Assembly: GCA_022376465.1 (NCBI GenBank) | Contig: JACDTU010000007.1 | Location: 1,736,001 to 1,800,000, forward strand | DNA length: 64,000 nt | Direction of reading: 5' to 3' | DNA from: Cubamyces lactineus | Lineage: Eukaryota > Basidiomycota > Agaricomycetes > Polyporales > Polyporaceae | Shown here: positions 33,489 to 45,692 of the stretch, in pieces | How positions within the stretch are numbered: position 1 is the stretch's first letter | Layout of the letters: each line of letters opens with the position of its first letter | Position numbers and translations under genes: made by a program | Notes under the pieces: generated by a model | Databases searched by the model: none | What the model was told of the DNA's origin: nothing | The model's input: only the letters and a program-made list of their open reading frames with translations

Positions 33489-35196
33489 CTATCGCGATCC
33501 GAATTGCCCACCAATAGACCCACCAAACCGATCTCTATGTCCCCGCGCGTAAGGAGCAGGCGAAGGCTGAGGCGAGCGCGACGGGCTCCTCGCACGCGCG
33601 TCGTACCCCACCTGAGGCGGATCGAGCGCGTACACCTCCGGTTGCCACGTGTTGCTAGCAGGCTGCTGCTGCGAGGCAGGCGTGGGCGCGAAGCCGTACG
33701 CGGGGGGCTGCGCTGGCGAGGGCGCGCGCTGTGGGCGCGGGACTTGGAGAGTGACGCCGTCAAGCGTGAGGGTCTCTGTCGTGGGCGGCGCGGGCGCGGG
33801 AGGGTATGCGAGCAGGGGAGAGGCGGGGGAGTCGGCGCCATTGAATCCTACTTCGGGGTCGAGGCCTGCGGCGACGCGGAGCTTCGCTTGCCTGTGGTGC
33901 GAAAAGACATTCGAAGTTAGTCGGCCAGTCGGATGGGATGCAAAAGACAAAGTCGTACCTTGCCTTCCTCCGGCGGTAGATGACGGCCTCCTTCACCTTC
34001 TCGTTCTGGGACTTGACGTAGCGCATCGCGAAGATCGTGATGAATATGGTGACCACAATGACTGCCGCCTTGATCTTCTTTTGCGTTGAATCCTCCGTGC
34101 CTGAAGGACGCGGAGATAAGTTCAAAAAGGAAAACTCTTGGTTGCACGTAGTACGATGAAGACGTACCACCACTCTGAGCCACACCGAGGTAGACAGTCA
34201 CCAGTTGTTTTGGCAGAGAGAGGATGGCGGCGGCAAGGAAGATCAGCACGTTCATACCGCAAGTAGCGAACACGGCCGTAGTAACTAGAGAGGGACGTCA
34301 GAAGCAAGTCGATGGCTAGTGGGGAGACATGACACACAATGCCCAGGTATGGCGGAGTAACGAATGACGACTGCGATCTTGAAGCCTCCTTGCCGGACAA
34401 CCTCGGCGAGCAGTGCATAGCTGAGCTTCTTCTCTTCCCATTTCCTTCCCCTGGCCATACAAAACCACTTGAACACGCTATCACGACAATGTCAGCTTGC
34501 GAAGACAAAGTCGCGTTCCGAAGCTCGCGGACTTACAAGTAGTTTGCAAGCTCTCCGAGGATAGTACCAGCAGCAACGATACCGAAACCAATACCGACTC
34601 CCCAGACGTCACCAACCAAGATCGCGACAATTTCGTGTCCGAACAACTGCGAATCCAGAGTGGGTGTCGTATACAAGGACGAATGGACCTGTGTGACTTA
34701 CAGGAGGGAAGGATAGAACGATCAGGATAGCGATAGGAATGGCCCACCCTCCGGGCGTCCTACGCATCCAGTCCGCGAATGGCCTGAGCCAATTGACGAT
34801 CTTTTGCTGGTAGACGATGAAGAGGATGACGAGAACGATGATGGCGAGTGTAATGATCGTTTGGACTGAACGGGTGACGAATGTCAGTAACGCGAGGGAC
34901 AATCAACTGGCGTGAAGTGAAAAGACGCACTGAGCTCTTTGGGGTTCTTCAGCTTCTCAGGATCAAAGAGACTCAAGAGGATACTTTTGCGCTTCTTCTT
35001 GGTCCCACTGAGCATCTCCGCTTCTGAAGGCGTAGGGCTCGGTGTGCGAGTGAGGTATCGTGGATCTATCCGAGGATCCTCGGGGTTGTCGTTGCGGGGC
35101 GCATTAGGAGGGTACGGTGGGTCGTAAGGTCTGGAACGCAAGTCAGCAAGCAGAAATGCAGGTGAACGCGGATATGAACACTCACGCAACAGTCAT
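33489..35196 (-). CDS. TVP38: TVP38/TMEM64 (VTT-domain) membrane protein, copy 1 (about 425 aa)
   Basis: The model starts with a tiny first exon (MTV) at 35196 and continues through about seven exons with phase-consistent junctions to the TGA at 33489. The order is: cytosolic N-terminus with RTPSPTPSEAEML and a basic KKKRKS; a first membrane helix (TLAIIVLVILFIVYQQ); FADWMRRTPGGW; the VTT-domain core (FPPLFGHEIVAILVGDVWG, then GFGIVAAGTILGELANYF, then CMARGRKWEEKKLSYALL); a re-entrant segment (IRYSAIPGHFTTAVFATCG); further helices (NVLIFLAAAILSLPKQLV, and AAVIVVTIFITIFAMRYV); and a basic end followed by a Pro-rich tail. Yeast Tvp38 is a Golgi membrane protein; the family is related to lipid scramblases such as TMEM41B and VMP1. 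This copy is the standard fungal form. A paralogue lies upstream. Confidence 0.85.
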
Positions 35197-36717
35197 AATA
35201 AATCACTAGAGAAGAAGATAGACAGTCGGAGAGACGGGGAAGATGAAGAATGTATAAACCGTCCCAGGAGAAAGGAGAAGGTTATAAAGGGGAGGGGCGG
35301 ACAGAGAAGTCGTATTGGGGCTGAAGGCCACCGAGGTCAGAGGTGGGGAAGCTTCCGTCGACGACGACGGGGGACGAGTCTTATACGCATGGCGCCTCAC
35401 CATACGGCGCGGAGATTAGTGCCACCGCGGGCCGCAGTGGGAGGGCGTACTGAACGCGCGTCCTGTTCACCGAGCACCGCCTCGTCGCGGACAGGCGGGC
35501 GCATTACGCGCTATCGACGGTCGCTGGTTCGGGTATGTGCGTTAGCGCCATGGCAGGGAAAGGAGAAACGAAGAGGAGGAGTATGGGAAAGAGAAACAGC
35601 GAACCCGGGTATGTTCGACTCTGATGGACGGCCGACCATCGCGGTGCTCGGACCACAGGCGCCCGACTGTGCAGTGCTGCTGTGGCGGTGCGCACTCAAT
35701 CACTCTCATCCGTCTTGCCTTTTTGCTTTTCCCCACTGCCATCTCGTCCTAGGCTCCATCGCGTCCCGAACCTGTACACAGTCGATACATCCGAGTTATT
35801 GCAACGAGAGAGTACGGATATGTTCTTGCAAACGGCCCCTCAAGTGCCTAGACGGGAGACCGATGCATCCTGCGAGGTCGCAGTGCCAATGCCATCAATG
35901 TCGTAAAGTAGTCTATCGCGCGCAGTCCGCTAGGCCCCAATCGTCACCAGTCCACTGCAGGCAGGCCTCTTTCCTCACCAGATCACACGGCACCATCTCC
36001 GCCGTGCCCCAAGGCCTCAAGTCTGGCTGTGTTCGCCCCGTGCATCTTGCCATGATCGACTCTCTAGCCTCCCGGGGACGATACCATGATCGACCTTGAT
36101 CGACACACACCAAAGTGATGCTGCACCTCAATTGGATCCTCAGGTACGCGCCATCCTTGGCTGAAAGAAGTCGAGGGTGACTACGAGATGTATTCTTAGA
36201 CGCGAACAGCGCTTGGCAGAGCACCTGGCAGCCACCAACACCGCTCAAACTGAGCTTTGCTTTCGTCGGAGGTGCACTCGTACGGCGCCGTGGGGTTCGT
36301 GCACCCTACCGGAGCGCGGTCGGCACGGAGGTGCGAACCGCCGGGGCGCCTGCATGCTGGTGCGACTCTCGCCGCAACATCGCTCCCTTTCGCGCCTCTC
36401 TTCCTGATCGTACGCCGCTCGCGAGCTTATCACTGTGCCCGACAAAATGTTAAACACGCACCAACGCACCGGGGGCAGTCCCGACCTGCAACTGGTGAGT
36501 TGCTACATCGCTGCAGACATGACACCAGCTGCATAAGGCCTCGTCTCGCGCATTCCCAGTGATTCGGACCAGGTACTCGCGCCCTGCGCGTAGGTGGCGG
36601 TAAACACCTCCACAACCTACTTATCTTTGATATTCTTAGATCTTACACGCGCGGCCTCCTATAGCTATCTAGCACGAGTGGGGCTCCCGACGCTACAAAC
36701 GGCATAGAACCCGCCAC
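35197..36717. other. Intergenic between the TVP38 copies
   Basis: Contains the promoter of copy 1 (pyrimidine-rich near 35240-35290 on the minus strand). I see no convincing gene between 35.4 and 36.7 kb; the open frames there overlap on both strands and lack recognisable motifs. Confidence 0.35.
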
Positions 36718-37089
36718 AGGACCCCCGATAATGGTAGGTGAACCCGGATGGCGACTTTCAAGATTTGGGTCAATTTGTCCTCAAAATTTGGCCCATTTTT
36801 GGCCCCTCCTGTCCGGAATAAATCTGGCTTGAGCCTCGAATTTGTGCGCGCTTAGAGGGCGCTTGGGTCGATTTCGGCGCTTATCGGGCGCTTCACGCCC
36901 TCCTCGCCCATCTCGAGGCCAAATTGTCCTCAAAAAAATGCCAAAATGCGCCAAAACACTGCAAAAAAATCCGGGTTGTCGGCCGTTTCCTGCGATTTTT
37001 GTCCTCAAAACACCCAGCATTAGGGGGTCCCATGGGGCCTGATATGTCCGAATTCGCACCCGGGTGCCTCTGCTATTAACGGGGGTCCT
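36718..37089. mobile_element. 372 bp hAT-like MITE with 8 bp target duplication
   Basis: The terminal inverted repeats begin AGGACCCCCGATAATGGTAG on the left and, read inwards from the right, AGGACCCCCGTTAATAGCAG (17 of 20 match). They are flanked by the 8 bp direct repeat CCCGCCAC (36710-36717 and 37090-37097). There is no coding capacity. The interior is AT-rich with repeated GTCCTCAAAA words near both ends (36777, 36932, 36998). Eight bp duplications place it with hAT-mobilised elements. Its ends differ from those of the full hAT element at 13.8 kb, so it depends on another family. Confidence 0.85.
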
Positions 37090-37228
37090 CCCGCCACCCG
37101 CGGTATACGTCGGTACCGTACGCTCATAATGTCTACCTTGCCTTTCGTTATTGACATATGCATTTCGTCGTATGGTTACCGTTATCGTCCCAAGACCCCC
37201 AACTGTCCTGTCGTATCGCACGGTCTAC

Positions 37229-39721
37229 CTACCTATCGCGCACCGCTCCCGCCTGCACGCCCGCACCCACCGCGAAGTCGCCAGTATGCTTGCGCGCCCT
37301 CAACGCGCTCTCGCGCCCGCCGAGCTCGATCACCTCCACGTCGCGCGCGCTCGCGCTCCGGATCCCCACGCCTCCTTTGCCCTCCCACGCGTCCGCGTCC
37401 GCGTCCTCATCCTCGTCCGCGCCCGAACCCCCCGAGCTATCTCGCCCGCTCGTCGCGCTCGCACCAGCACCCGCCTCCCGCCCATCTGCGCCGCGCCCGT
37501 GCAAGAACGCGCGGAGGCGCTGAGGTCGGTGCGTGTCCGCCGCGACGGACTCGCGCGAGATCGCGCGTTGGGGCCTGGGCATGTGTAGGATCGCGCGCGG
37601 GGCTGCTTTATTCTCGCGCTTGGTCTTGGGCTTGGGTTTACTAGTACTGCCCGTCGGTTGGGCGCGCGACGGAGTGCTGCCGCTCGTGGGAAGGCTGTGT
37701 AATGGGACTGCCCCTGTATCCGGAGCGTCGCCCGCGGGAGAGAGGGGTAGAGTAGACCCTCCCGAGCCACCCGGGGGAAGGTCGGGTGCCCGCGCTTGCC
37801 TACGAGCGCGCGCGACGACGTCCAACACTTCGAGTTAGCGCTAACCCCCTTGGAGACGGAGAGGTAAACCAGACAACGCACCGTGCTTTCCTGCGCGCGT
37901 ACACCACGCGCACCTTGACCTCGTCCACCTTCCGGTTGATGTAGCGCATCGCGAGGTAGGTCATCGCGACCGTCGCGAGCACGACGACGGCCTTGATCCC
38001 GCCCGTCACAGGCGTGTCCTCTGTCGCGCGGTCGCGCGTCGTTAGCGTGCGGTGTGCGGACAATTACAGAAGAGTGAAGAGTGCAGGAGAGGAAGAAGGG
38101 GAGAGAGGTACGCACTGCCGTCGGATTGCGCGGCGCCGATGTAGACCGTCGCGAGCTGCTTGGGGAGGGAGAGGACCGCGGCGACGAGGAACACCCACAC
38201 GTTCATCCCGCACGTCGAGAATATCGCGGTCAGGACTGTATGCGCGCATCGCGATCCCAGTGGCGGGTCACCACCAAATCAAGGAGTTCAGCAAGCCGCC
38301 GTTGACGACGATAACAGAGGAAGAGATGTGAGGACAGGAGGGAAGAGACGCACAGTGTCCGGGGATGAACGACAGGCGCATGACGGTGGGCACGACGATC
38401 CCGCCCTCGCGCGTCACCTGCGCGTACAGCGCATATGTGAGCCGGTCCCGCTCGAGCTTCTTCCCGCGCGCGGTACAGCACCACCTGAAGGCACTGCGCC
38501 CGTCCGTCAGTAACATGCTCAACGATCCACTCAGCACAGAGAAGACGAAGCCGCAGAAGAAAGGAAGAGGAAGAACAGCAGGGGAGGAGAGGAAGAGACG
38601 CACTAGAAGTTCCCGAGCTCGCCAAGGATGGTGCCCGCGGCGACGATCCCGAACCCGACCCATACGCCCCAGACGTCCCCGCATAGGATCGCGACGATCT
38701 CTTGGCCGAAGAGCTGTTCGCGCGGGGCGAGGACGTGGTCAGCCATTGTCAATTAGTGACGAAGAGAAAGGATATGGGCGGGTGGGACGTACGGGTGGGA
38801 AGGACATCACGAACATGATCGCGATGGGTATGAGCCATCCGCCAGGGGTGCTGAGAGGATGTCGAGCGGGTGAGTGCAGGGGTCGATGTTGACGACGACG
38901 ACCCGGTGCGTATTCCCGTTATGCAGTCGTCGGTCGAGGCAGTGGCCAATGCGGATGATTGTATGCAAGACGTGAGCGGCCTCAGATATTGAGGGGGAAA
39001 GAGGTGAGAGGTACGCACTCATGCATCCACTTCACAACGGGCCGCATCCAGTTCACAATCTGCCTCTGGTACGCGAGGAACAGGATGACCAGGATCCCGA
39101 CCACGAACACCGCCAATAGCGTCCCTGCAATCCCCGTCCCAACGCCCCCCCCCCCGTCCGTCAGCACCAGCAAACCCCACATCTCGCCTCCGTCCGCGAA
39201 ACAGGTCTGAAGGAAAGACGCACATATCCCGCGCCGGTTCGCGTACCGTCTCAAGTCGAACAGCCGCCTCCAGTCTCCGCACATCCGCGTCTTGTTGTTC
39301 AGCACGCGCGCCTCGCTCGGGGTCGGGCTGGGGGTGCGCGGCGTGCGCACCTCCCGTACGCCCACCTCGACGTCGCCGTCCCTGCCGAAGCCGTCGTCGC
39401 CGATAGCGTCTGCGTCGGCCTTTGTCTCGTCGAAAATACCCCCCTCGGCGTTCGGGTCGGGCCCGAGGGCAGACCGAGGTGCGTAGTCTACCGTGGGTAG
39501 CTCTGCGAATTCGGGCGGGACGTACACGTCGGGGTGCACGACCGCGTTCGTCGTCGCCGGTCGGACGGGTGGGTACGGGTGGGCAGCGCGTGCGGCGGCG
39601 TGCTGCGTGCGAACGGCGTCGTCAACATTGACTGGCCTCTTCGGGTCGCTGCATGAACGGGACAGAGGTGAGAGACTGAGAGACGCATACACATATATAT
39701 CGTGACTTACCCCAGGATCAT
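37229..39721 (-). CDS. TVP38/TMEM64 membrane protein, copy 2, with long disordered tail (about 560 aa)
   Basis: A short first exon (MILG, from 39721) splices into an acidic N-terminus holding RTPSPTPSEARVL, the same motif as copy 1. The membrane core follows in the same exon order: LLAVFVVGILVILFLAYQ, VNWMRPVVKWM, VAILCGDVWGVWVGFGIVAA, ARGKKLERDRLTYALYAQV, VMRLSFIPGH, and NVWVFLVAAVLSLPKQLATV. Then come the last helix and YARRKAR, joined to QARAPDL at the same junction as copy 1 (RRRKAR to QAKLRV). The last exon is GC-rich and encodes about 190 residues of Pro/Ser/Asp/Arg-rich sequence ending RDR. It is a tandem paralogue of copy 1 with a faster-changing tail. A 12 bp poly(C) run lies in an intron near 39148. 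Exon edges in the middle are approximate. Confidence 0.75.
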
Positions 39722-40813
39722 GCTTGCAGGTGGATTGGCTTGAGGGAAGGATCCACGCTCGCCAGGACCGTGCTCTGCTCGCGAGAAGAGATAGGGAGTT
39801 GTACCCACGGCTGCGGGTGCTCAGCAGTCGTCGTCGGAGCAGAAAACGCAGCACGCGGATAGGCCGTGAGTGCTATATGTACCACCACCACTCTCACCTC
39901 TCCGCTCGGGGTTCTTTCATGGAAGGCCTTCTTCGCAGAAACCGAGGCCAGACCGACCCGCCGCGAGCACGGGTGGGTGTGGCCGATCGCGAGCGCATCC
40001 CACACTGCCTTGGACGCAGTTCTAATACAGACGCACCGGTGTCCCAGACCGGCATTGCGCGCCAGGCGTAAATATGGATGTGCATTTGTCGGGCGCGCAG
40101 CGAGCATGCTCGTCGCTGCGGAGCGATTGGTGCGATTGGCTTGCGCGCCGATGGAAGCGCGAGGAGAGTGACGTGGGATGCCGTTGCATGTCGTACAGAA
40201 CGGTAGGCGGGGGCGGTGGCGTGTGGGGAAGACGCAGTCTGAAGCCGTGTTTGGGCGAGGAGGAAAGGGACGCTCGGCGTGCTGCGTAATGGGATTGACG
40301 AGTGTAGGGCCGAAGAGTCCTTGGGCGGAATGTCCGGCGTTTGAATTCGAGCGTGAGGGTGGTGATGCAAGAAGCTCAATTGAGAGGACAGGCAGCGTGG
40401 GTGCAATGCGCATGCTTGCGCGTGCCAGTGGCTGCTGTGGATGATTTGGGAAAGAGGTCCGGAAGAGTTATGTGCGGTGCGATTGGATCCGGGCTACAAC
40501 TTCTGAGTGTACTACGGTTGGTGCTGTCGTAGATATTCTCAGGTCGAAGAGACCTCGGGGCGTACATCTTGACTTGGTAATCAATAAACGACCGAGAGAC
40601 TGGTGGCAGTTGTATGGGCACTGGCCTGGGGGAGAGCGCCAACAGACCAACGAAAAAGGCAGGAGACGCGTCCAGGACGCGAGTGTGGCGGACAAAGGAG
40701 CAGCCCCGCTCTCGACGTCATAACCCTTGCAATCCAGTATATAGCGCCGCATCTACCACACTCTCAACTACACTCAATTGCTTCTTACACATACAAACCA
40801 TCACACAACCACC
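39722..40813. other. Intergenic between TVP38 copy 2 and the 40.8 kb gene
   Basis: GC-rich with long overlapping open frames on both strands, which is a compositional effect. There is no credible gene. A TATA-like stretch at about 40739 and a C/A-rich leader precede the next start. Confidence 0.35.
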
Positions 40814-41381
40814 ATGAGCAACAGCAACCACGGTACGTCTCCAGTCAACAATCACTCACGCCCAAATGCAACCCAGCACTCAAATACTCACCGCTCACCT
40901 CCCGCCAGCCAACGAGCAACAAGCCGAGCGCGACCTCACCTACCAAACGTCCAACTACCCCGGCCCAGACGACACCACCTCCCAGGGCGGCTACGGCTCC
41001 CCCGACGTCTTCGCCCCGCAGTCCCAGCGCCGCGCCGACTTCTTTCAGTCCCACCCCCAATATCAATCCCAATCCCAGCGCGGCTCGTCGGACGCAGGGC
41101 TGATCGACCAGTCCGTCGATGGCGGCCCGCTCGCGCGCGAGCTCCAGGACGCGGCGCAGGGCGCGGACCGCGGCGCGCGCGAGCAGTACGCGCATGAGGC
41201 GACGCGCGACTTTGCTCCTTCGGCGGGCGCGCAAGGTTTGAATCCGTATGGGCGTAACCCGGATTCGACGCAAGAGGTGGGCGAGAGGCTCGCCGCGAGC
41301 TATGCGGACCAGCGCGGGCGGCAGTTCGAGAGCGGGGCGGCGGGGAGCAGCGAGGGCGACCCTGGGGCCTGGGACCTCTGA
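40814..41381 (+). CDS. Small hydrophilic protein of unknown function (163 aa)
   Basis: Two exons, 40814-40832 (MSNSNH) and 40909-41381, join in frame to 163 residues. The protein is Gln/Ser/Gly/Ala-rich and highly hydrophilic. It has TYQTSNYPGPDD near the start, an Asp/Gln/Arg-rich middle (ARELQDAAQGADRGAREQYA) and YADQRGRQFESG near the end. There is no membrane segment, Cys or known domain. Such proteins are common in basidiomycetes and often disordered; a stress-related role would be a guess. A TATAG at about 40739 and a C/A-rich leader fit an independently expressed gene. Confidence 0.6.
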
Positions 41382-41749
41382 GAATCGGAACTCGGAAGGA
41401 CGACTTGTAGCTTTGCATCACAATCTGTAGAGGTTGTACGATAGACAATGAGTTGTTGCACGACTTGTACGGACTCCCAATGAGGAACACATGTCACCAA
41501 AGACCACCGGGCAGAAAACCAGAACGATTAACCAAGGGATATTTTTGCGGCGGCCTCCTGCTATCACAGAGCAAGCACGCACGACAAATACTGAACACAC
41601 ACAAGACAGCGATTACCATCGGACGTCCGGGGAACCTCTATCGCCCCATCCCGTCCCACCTCCATCCCATTCCAGCCCATATATCGTACTGTACCGTACA
41701 CGCACCCCTACCGAGAAGCCTAGCGACACCAGCAACGGTGGCGGAGTTC
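41382..41749. other. Short intergenic, convergent gene ends
   Basis: The 3' ends of the 40.8 kb gene and PHO88 face each other here. Nothing else seen. Confidence 0.4.
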
Positions 41750-42781
41750 TCAGTCGTCCTTCTTGCCAACCCGCTTCTCTGCTTCGTCGATCGCGGCCTT
41801 GTCCGTTTGCGGATCCGATGCAGCTGTGTACGAAAACACGGGACGTGTTAAGCATCCTCATCCTTTGCTTGGTGGGCTCGGCAACTGCATGCTGAAGACA
41901 CTCACCGCCAAACATGCCGCCAGCCTTGAATGGACGCTTGAGGTCGCCCTCGGCGGGCTTGCCCAGCAGGTGGATCGCGACCGGCTTCGCGTCGTACAGC
42001 GTCTTGAGGCCCATGAGTGCCTGGATAAAGAGTGGCTGAGTGTACCTACAGCGCTCGTCGTCAGACACTGAAAGCAGAGCACCCCATGGGTAGAGATGGA
42101 GAGAAAACGTACTTCATGTAGAGGTGCATGAACGCCATCATCGCGCAGCCCATGTACACCGCGCGGACGAGCTTCGATGTCTCCGCCAGGTCGTAATCGC
42201 GCACGGTCGTCGTGACGAGCTTGCTCTCCTCCTTGTTCTGCGTACGACCTTCAGTCACCAGCACAGCGCACCGCAAAAAACCGACGTGAGACACACCATC
42301 GGGTTAGGCTCGACTGCGAGTAGAAAGGTCAGTCGGACAGCTCGCACGGACACGTACGTCACACGACGGGGAGCAGGTCGTACGCACCATATTTGAGCAC
42401 GGTCTGGTCGTTCTTCTTCTTGATCTATCAAGACAAGAGTAGTTAACAAAGCCTGCGCGCGACGAAGACATGCAAGGGGACGAACCTGCTGCGCGACGTA
42501 GTAGTACACGCCGAGGACGATGACCTGCGTCGCGACGTACGCGATCCGGACGTAAACGAGCACCTGCGGGTCGTCAAACGGGATCTTCCTCGCCACTGCA
42601 GCGTCCGTACACCATCCAGCACACGCGCGGGGTCAGTGCGAGATACAGTGCGAGGAGCAGGCCGGGAAAACAGCGGGAAGAGAGGGTGAGCATGCTGCGC
42701 GCTGGCGGGAGAAGGGGCGTGACGAGGCAGACCTTGCATGGCAGCGAGGGAGATGACGAGGTTGTTGACTGCCGGATTCAT
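41750..42781 (-). CDS. PHO88: PHO88 / SND3 ER membrane protein (about 183 aa)
   Basis: Seven short exons from ATG 42781 to TGA at 41752-41750 give about 183 residues. The order is: MNPAVNNLVISLAAMQ; PFDDPQVLVYVRIAYVATQ with a membrane helix ending YYYVAQQ; a cytosolic linker (KKKNDQTVLKYVEPNPM); the conserved block VTTTVRDYDLAETSKLVR with a second hydrophobic segment (AVYMGCAMMAFMHLYMKY); TQPLFIQALMGLKTLYDAK; a basic FKAGGMFG; and a charged end. This matches fungal Pho88 in length and order. In yeast it sits in the ER, was found through phosphate transport, and is Snd3, part of the SND route that targets membrane proteins to the ER. All key blocks are intact. Confidence 0.9.
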
Positions 42782-43209
42782 CGTGGATTGGCCGAGAGGG
42801 AAGGAGGGAAAGAGTAAGGAGACGGTAGAGTAGAGTGGGGTGGAGGACGAGGAGCAAAACGGTCGGAGGCGGAGGAGAGGAGAGGACGTTCTGGCGGCGC
42901 AAGCCCGAAAAATGGGTTAGACGTGTCCCTTCCTTTTCCGGACGCGCGTGTCCCCTCCTCCGCATCACGTGCCATTGAATACTCCACCCCTGAGTGGCTG
43001 TGCAATCGTAAGTCTCATTTTCTGCTGTCCTTGAGAGCTGGGCAGCTATAGGCTTCGTGGATCCCCATATACAAGGTCGGGGACACGGCCAGTATGAGAA
43101 GGAATGCCCATAGGTATCATATACAAAGACCCATCCGAATCGTACTGTTACACGCGCGGTCGCAATGCAAGCTCACATCAACTCGTCTGACATCGTTGAC
43201 CTCCTGCAA
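42782..43209. other. Intergenic between SLM1 3' end and PHO88 5' end
   Basis: PHO88 promoter; purine/pyrimidine-biased just upstream of its start. No further feature seen. Confidence 0.4.
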
Positions 43210-45162
43210 TCAAAGGTTCTCTGTAAATCGACTGTCAGCAGGTGCTGCACCGCTATTAGCGGCTTCAGGCTCCGCTTCCGAGGTGTGAGCCATACCTGCA
43301 CCGCTCGCCGCCGCGGCGTCTTCACCATTCGCAGCAGCGACGTGCGGCGGTCGACCCTCGGGAGCCTTCTCCTGCTGCCGCTTGCTCGGCTTGCGCGACA
43401 CCGTCGCGCCCTCCTGGTTTGCGCCAATCTTCTTGTCAGCCTACATGGAGCCACAATGAGCTTCGCGTGCATCTAGATGCATTTAGTAGGCGGGAGCTTA
43501 CCGGGTACCCAGGCGCGCCATACTCCAGCTCTTGAGCGCCGTGGTGCGAGTACTCTGGGGGTCCAGCCTCGTCTTCAGGCTGATCGCGAGCCTCTTCGTA
43601 CACCGCATCGTCCTCCTCATCCTGCTCCTCTTCGACGCTCGAGCCCTCTTCTTCCGTCTCACCGCCACCCTCGTCCTCGCTAGTGTACCCTGCCGCCCTC
43701 ACTGCTGCGGCAACCGGCCCGCTGCGCTCCATCTGCTCACTCGCGACGAGGTATCGCGCGCAAAGCATGCGTATGTCGTTCCACCATTCCATCATGTCGT
43801 CGTGCGAACGCGCCCGGAATGCCCATGCGCGGCCGCTCCCTCCGGCCTTGCCCGTGAGCGTGTTGCGAAGTCCGCGTAGGGAGCCGGTATGCGTGCTGCC
43901 CGTGCCGTCCTTGCGTTCCTCGATGTGAAACTTGTGACTCTTCGCGCTCGGCGCAGATGGAGGGCCAAGCGTACAGAGAGGCAAGAAGAGACTGAACAGG
44001 GGTTTATCAGCGAGCGCCGGGTCTGAGGACGCAAACTCGTGGAGGAAGCCGGCGGGTGTCAGGACGTAGTACGCCTCACGATACGTTCGAGTATAGCGCT
44101 TCTTCCGCTCAAGCAAGCCAGTGTGCACGGGAATCACGCTAGGGTCCTCCTTGCTGGGATACGTGATGTGCTCAGGGTTACGCAATGGCGTTTCGGGGTC
44201 AACGAGATGGTCCTCACGTGCCGCGAACGCGATCCACTCGCGGTCAGGAGGCAAGGCAGACATATCGCGTTCGAGCGTTCCCCAGAGCTCGTGTATGCTG
44301 TTGTCCATGCGAGTACGCCACTCGGCAAATGTGGCCCAGGCGGACTGCAGAGCTTGGATCAGCGAGGCCTCGAACATTGCAGACGACGCCTGCGTGAGCA
44401 GCAAGGACTTTTGCAGCGCATTCTCAGTGTGGACTTGCTTCACAAGTTGACGTGCGACGGCCTGGTTGGCTACGTATGGGTCGGTCCTGGCGGTCACGTT
44501 GAGAGGCGTATTCTTCAGTATAGATATGTTCGTGCCCAAATCGCCAATCAACTTTGCGGATAGTTCGCGCTCCTTTGCCACAGCAGTGGCGAGTTTCCCT
44601 GTATCGTTTTGGATGTTCTGTACGACGTCATGAAGGCGGGTATCCCTTCATCGTTATGGATAACTCACCTTGATGTGAGCCTTGATCTCCACCCTCAACT
44701 TCTGCAAGTGTTGCACGATCGACCCATCCACTGTACGGCCCAAGTTCGCATGCTGGTCCGCGATGGCTCGCGTCTTGTCACGAATGCCATAAAAGATATC
44801 CTAATAGTCATGTTAGTCTCATCCTTCGCGATCGTGTGAGGCACATCGTGACTGACCTGAAGCCCACCCTCTCCCAAGAACTGATTGCCCGAGCGGAACG
44901 GGACCTGGATGACCGCCCCCAACTTGGTCATCTCCCTCGCGACGTTGTTCTCGATGTCCGCGATGCCCTCAAAGTACGCGATGAGCTGCTTGACGATGAT
45001 CTTCCATGCGGTGAAGCGTTCGATGAGGATGTCGGACGGGCGGAGGTCGTGGGGCTGGATGTTCTTCCTGACGAGCGACTGGCTGCGCGACGCGGTCGAA
45101 CGTCGGCTGCCAGCACGAGATAGGGATGTTGCGCGGGATATGGAGACTGTGTCGTTCATCAT
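43210..45162 (-). CDS. SLM1: SLM1/SLM2-type F-BAR-like plus PH-domain protein (594 aa)
   Basis: Four exons (45162-44857, 44800-44669, 44617-43502, 43440-43210) join in frame to 594 residues. The start is MM at 45162/45159; either Met is possible. An N-terminal Ser/Arg-rich stretch leads into a helical BAR-like region of about 230 residues (SDILIERFTAWKIIVKQLIA, then VAREMTKLGAVIQVPF, then QVHTENALQKSLLLTQASS). A PH domain follows (HTGLLERKKRYTRTYREAYY, then SHKFHIEERKDGT, then AWAFRARSHDDMMEWWNDIR) and an acidic, disordered tail. In yeast Slm1/2 bind PI(4,5)P2, sit in eisosomes, and activate TORC2-Ypk signalling. Length and domain order fit that family. Confidence 0.88.
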
Positions 45163-45692
45163 GTGGAGCGAAAGGTGTAAAGGACAGGGGAGTCGGGGGG
45201 GGGATGGGGGAGGGGTAGGCTTATATGGGTGTACAACCTCTGACACTGACAGTGTTCGGACGCGGAGACATCAACACGCGTATAGCCGCCATGTCCTGAC
45301 GTCATACTTTCCCCCGATACGGCAATTCTCTTCAAAACATATAACTGCGTAGCATTTAGACCCCGTTGTACCCCTCCCGTGTGTGCCAGTACAGTGTTCC
45401 AATTACAACGGCAGTGAGCGCTGTCAGTGTTCGTGGACTGTCTCGATTTTAGGAAGAGCGATCGCCGTCTACTGCGTATAGAGCGAGACGCATATCCTCG
45501 TCATACATTTGGACAGTACAAGGCACACAACCTTATCGTACAACAACTCGACTGTGGCAGTCCTATGGAGGCGTGGATATACTCTGGAGGTATCGTACAT
45601 CTCATCGAAGTATCTCGCGTGTCTTTGCCGGCGGAGTCTGTGCATCCAGTCAGCATGAATTGTTGAGATTGACTGGGCGGACTCCGCACTTT
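45163..45692. other. Intergenic, SLM1 promoter and CDD1 3' flank
   Basis: Pyrimidine-rich on the coding strand just upstream of SLM1 (45165-45215). No other feature. Confidence 0.4.

Noticed and set aside
37229..38115. Long overlapping open frames on both strands at the GC-rich end of TVP38 copy 2
   Set aside because: Only the minus frame continues the membrane protein across a conserved junction; the others are a composition effect.
39722..40813. Long minus-strand frame (40413-39718) as a gene
   Set aside because: GC-rich region open in several frames, with no motif, no credible splicing and no homology.
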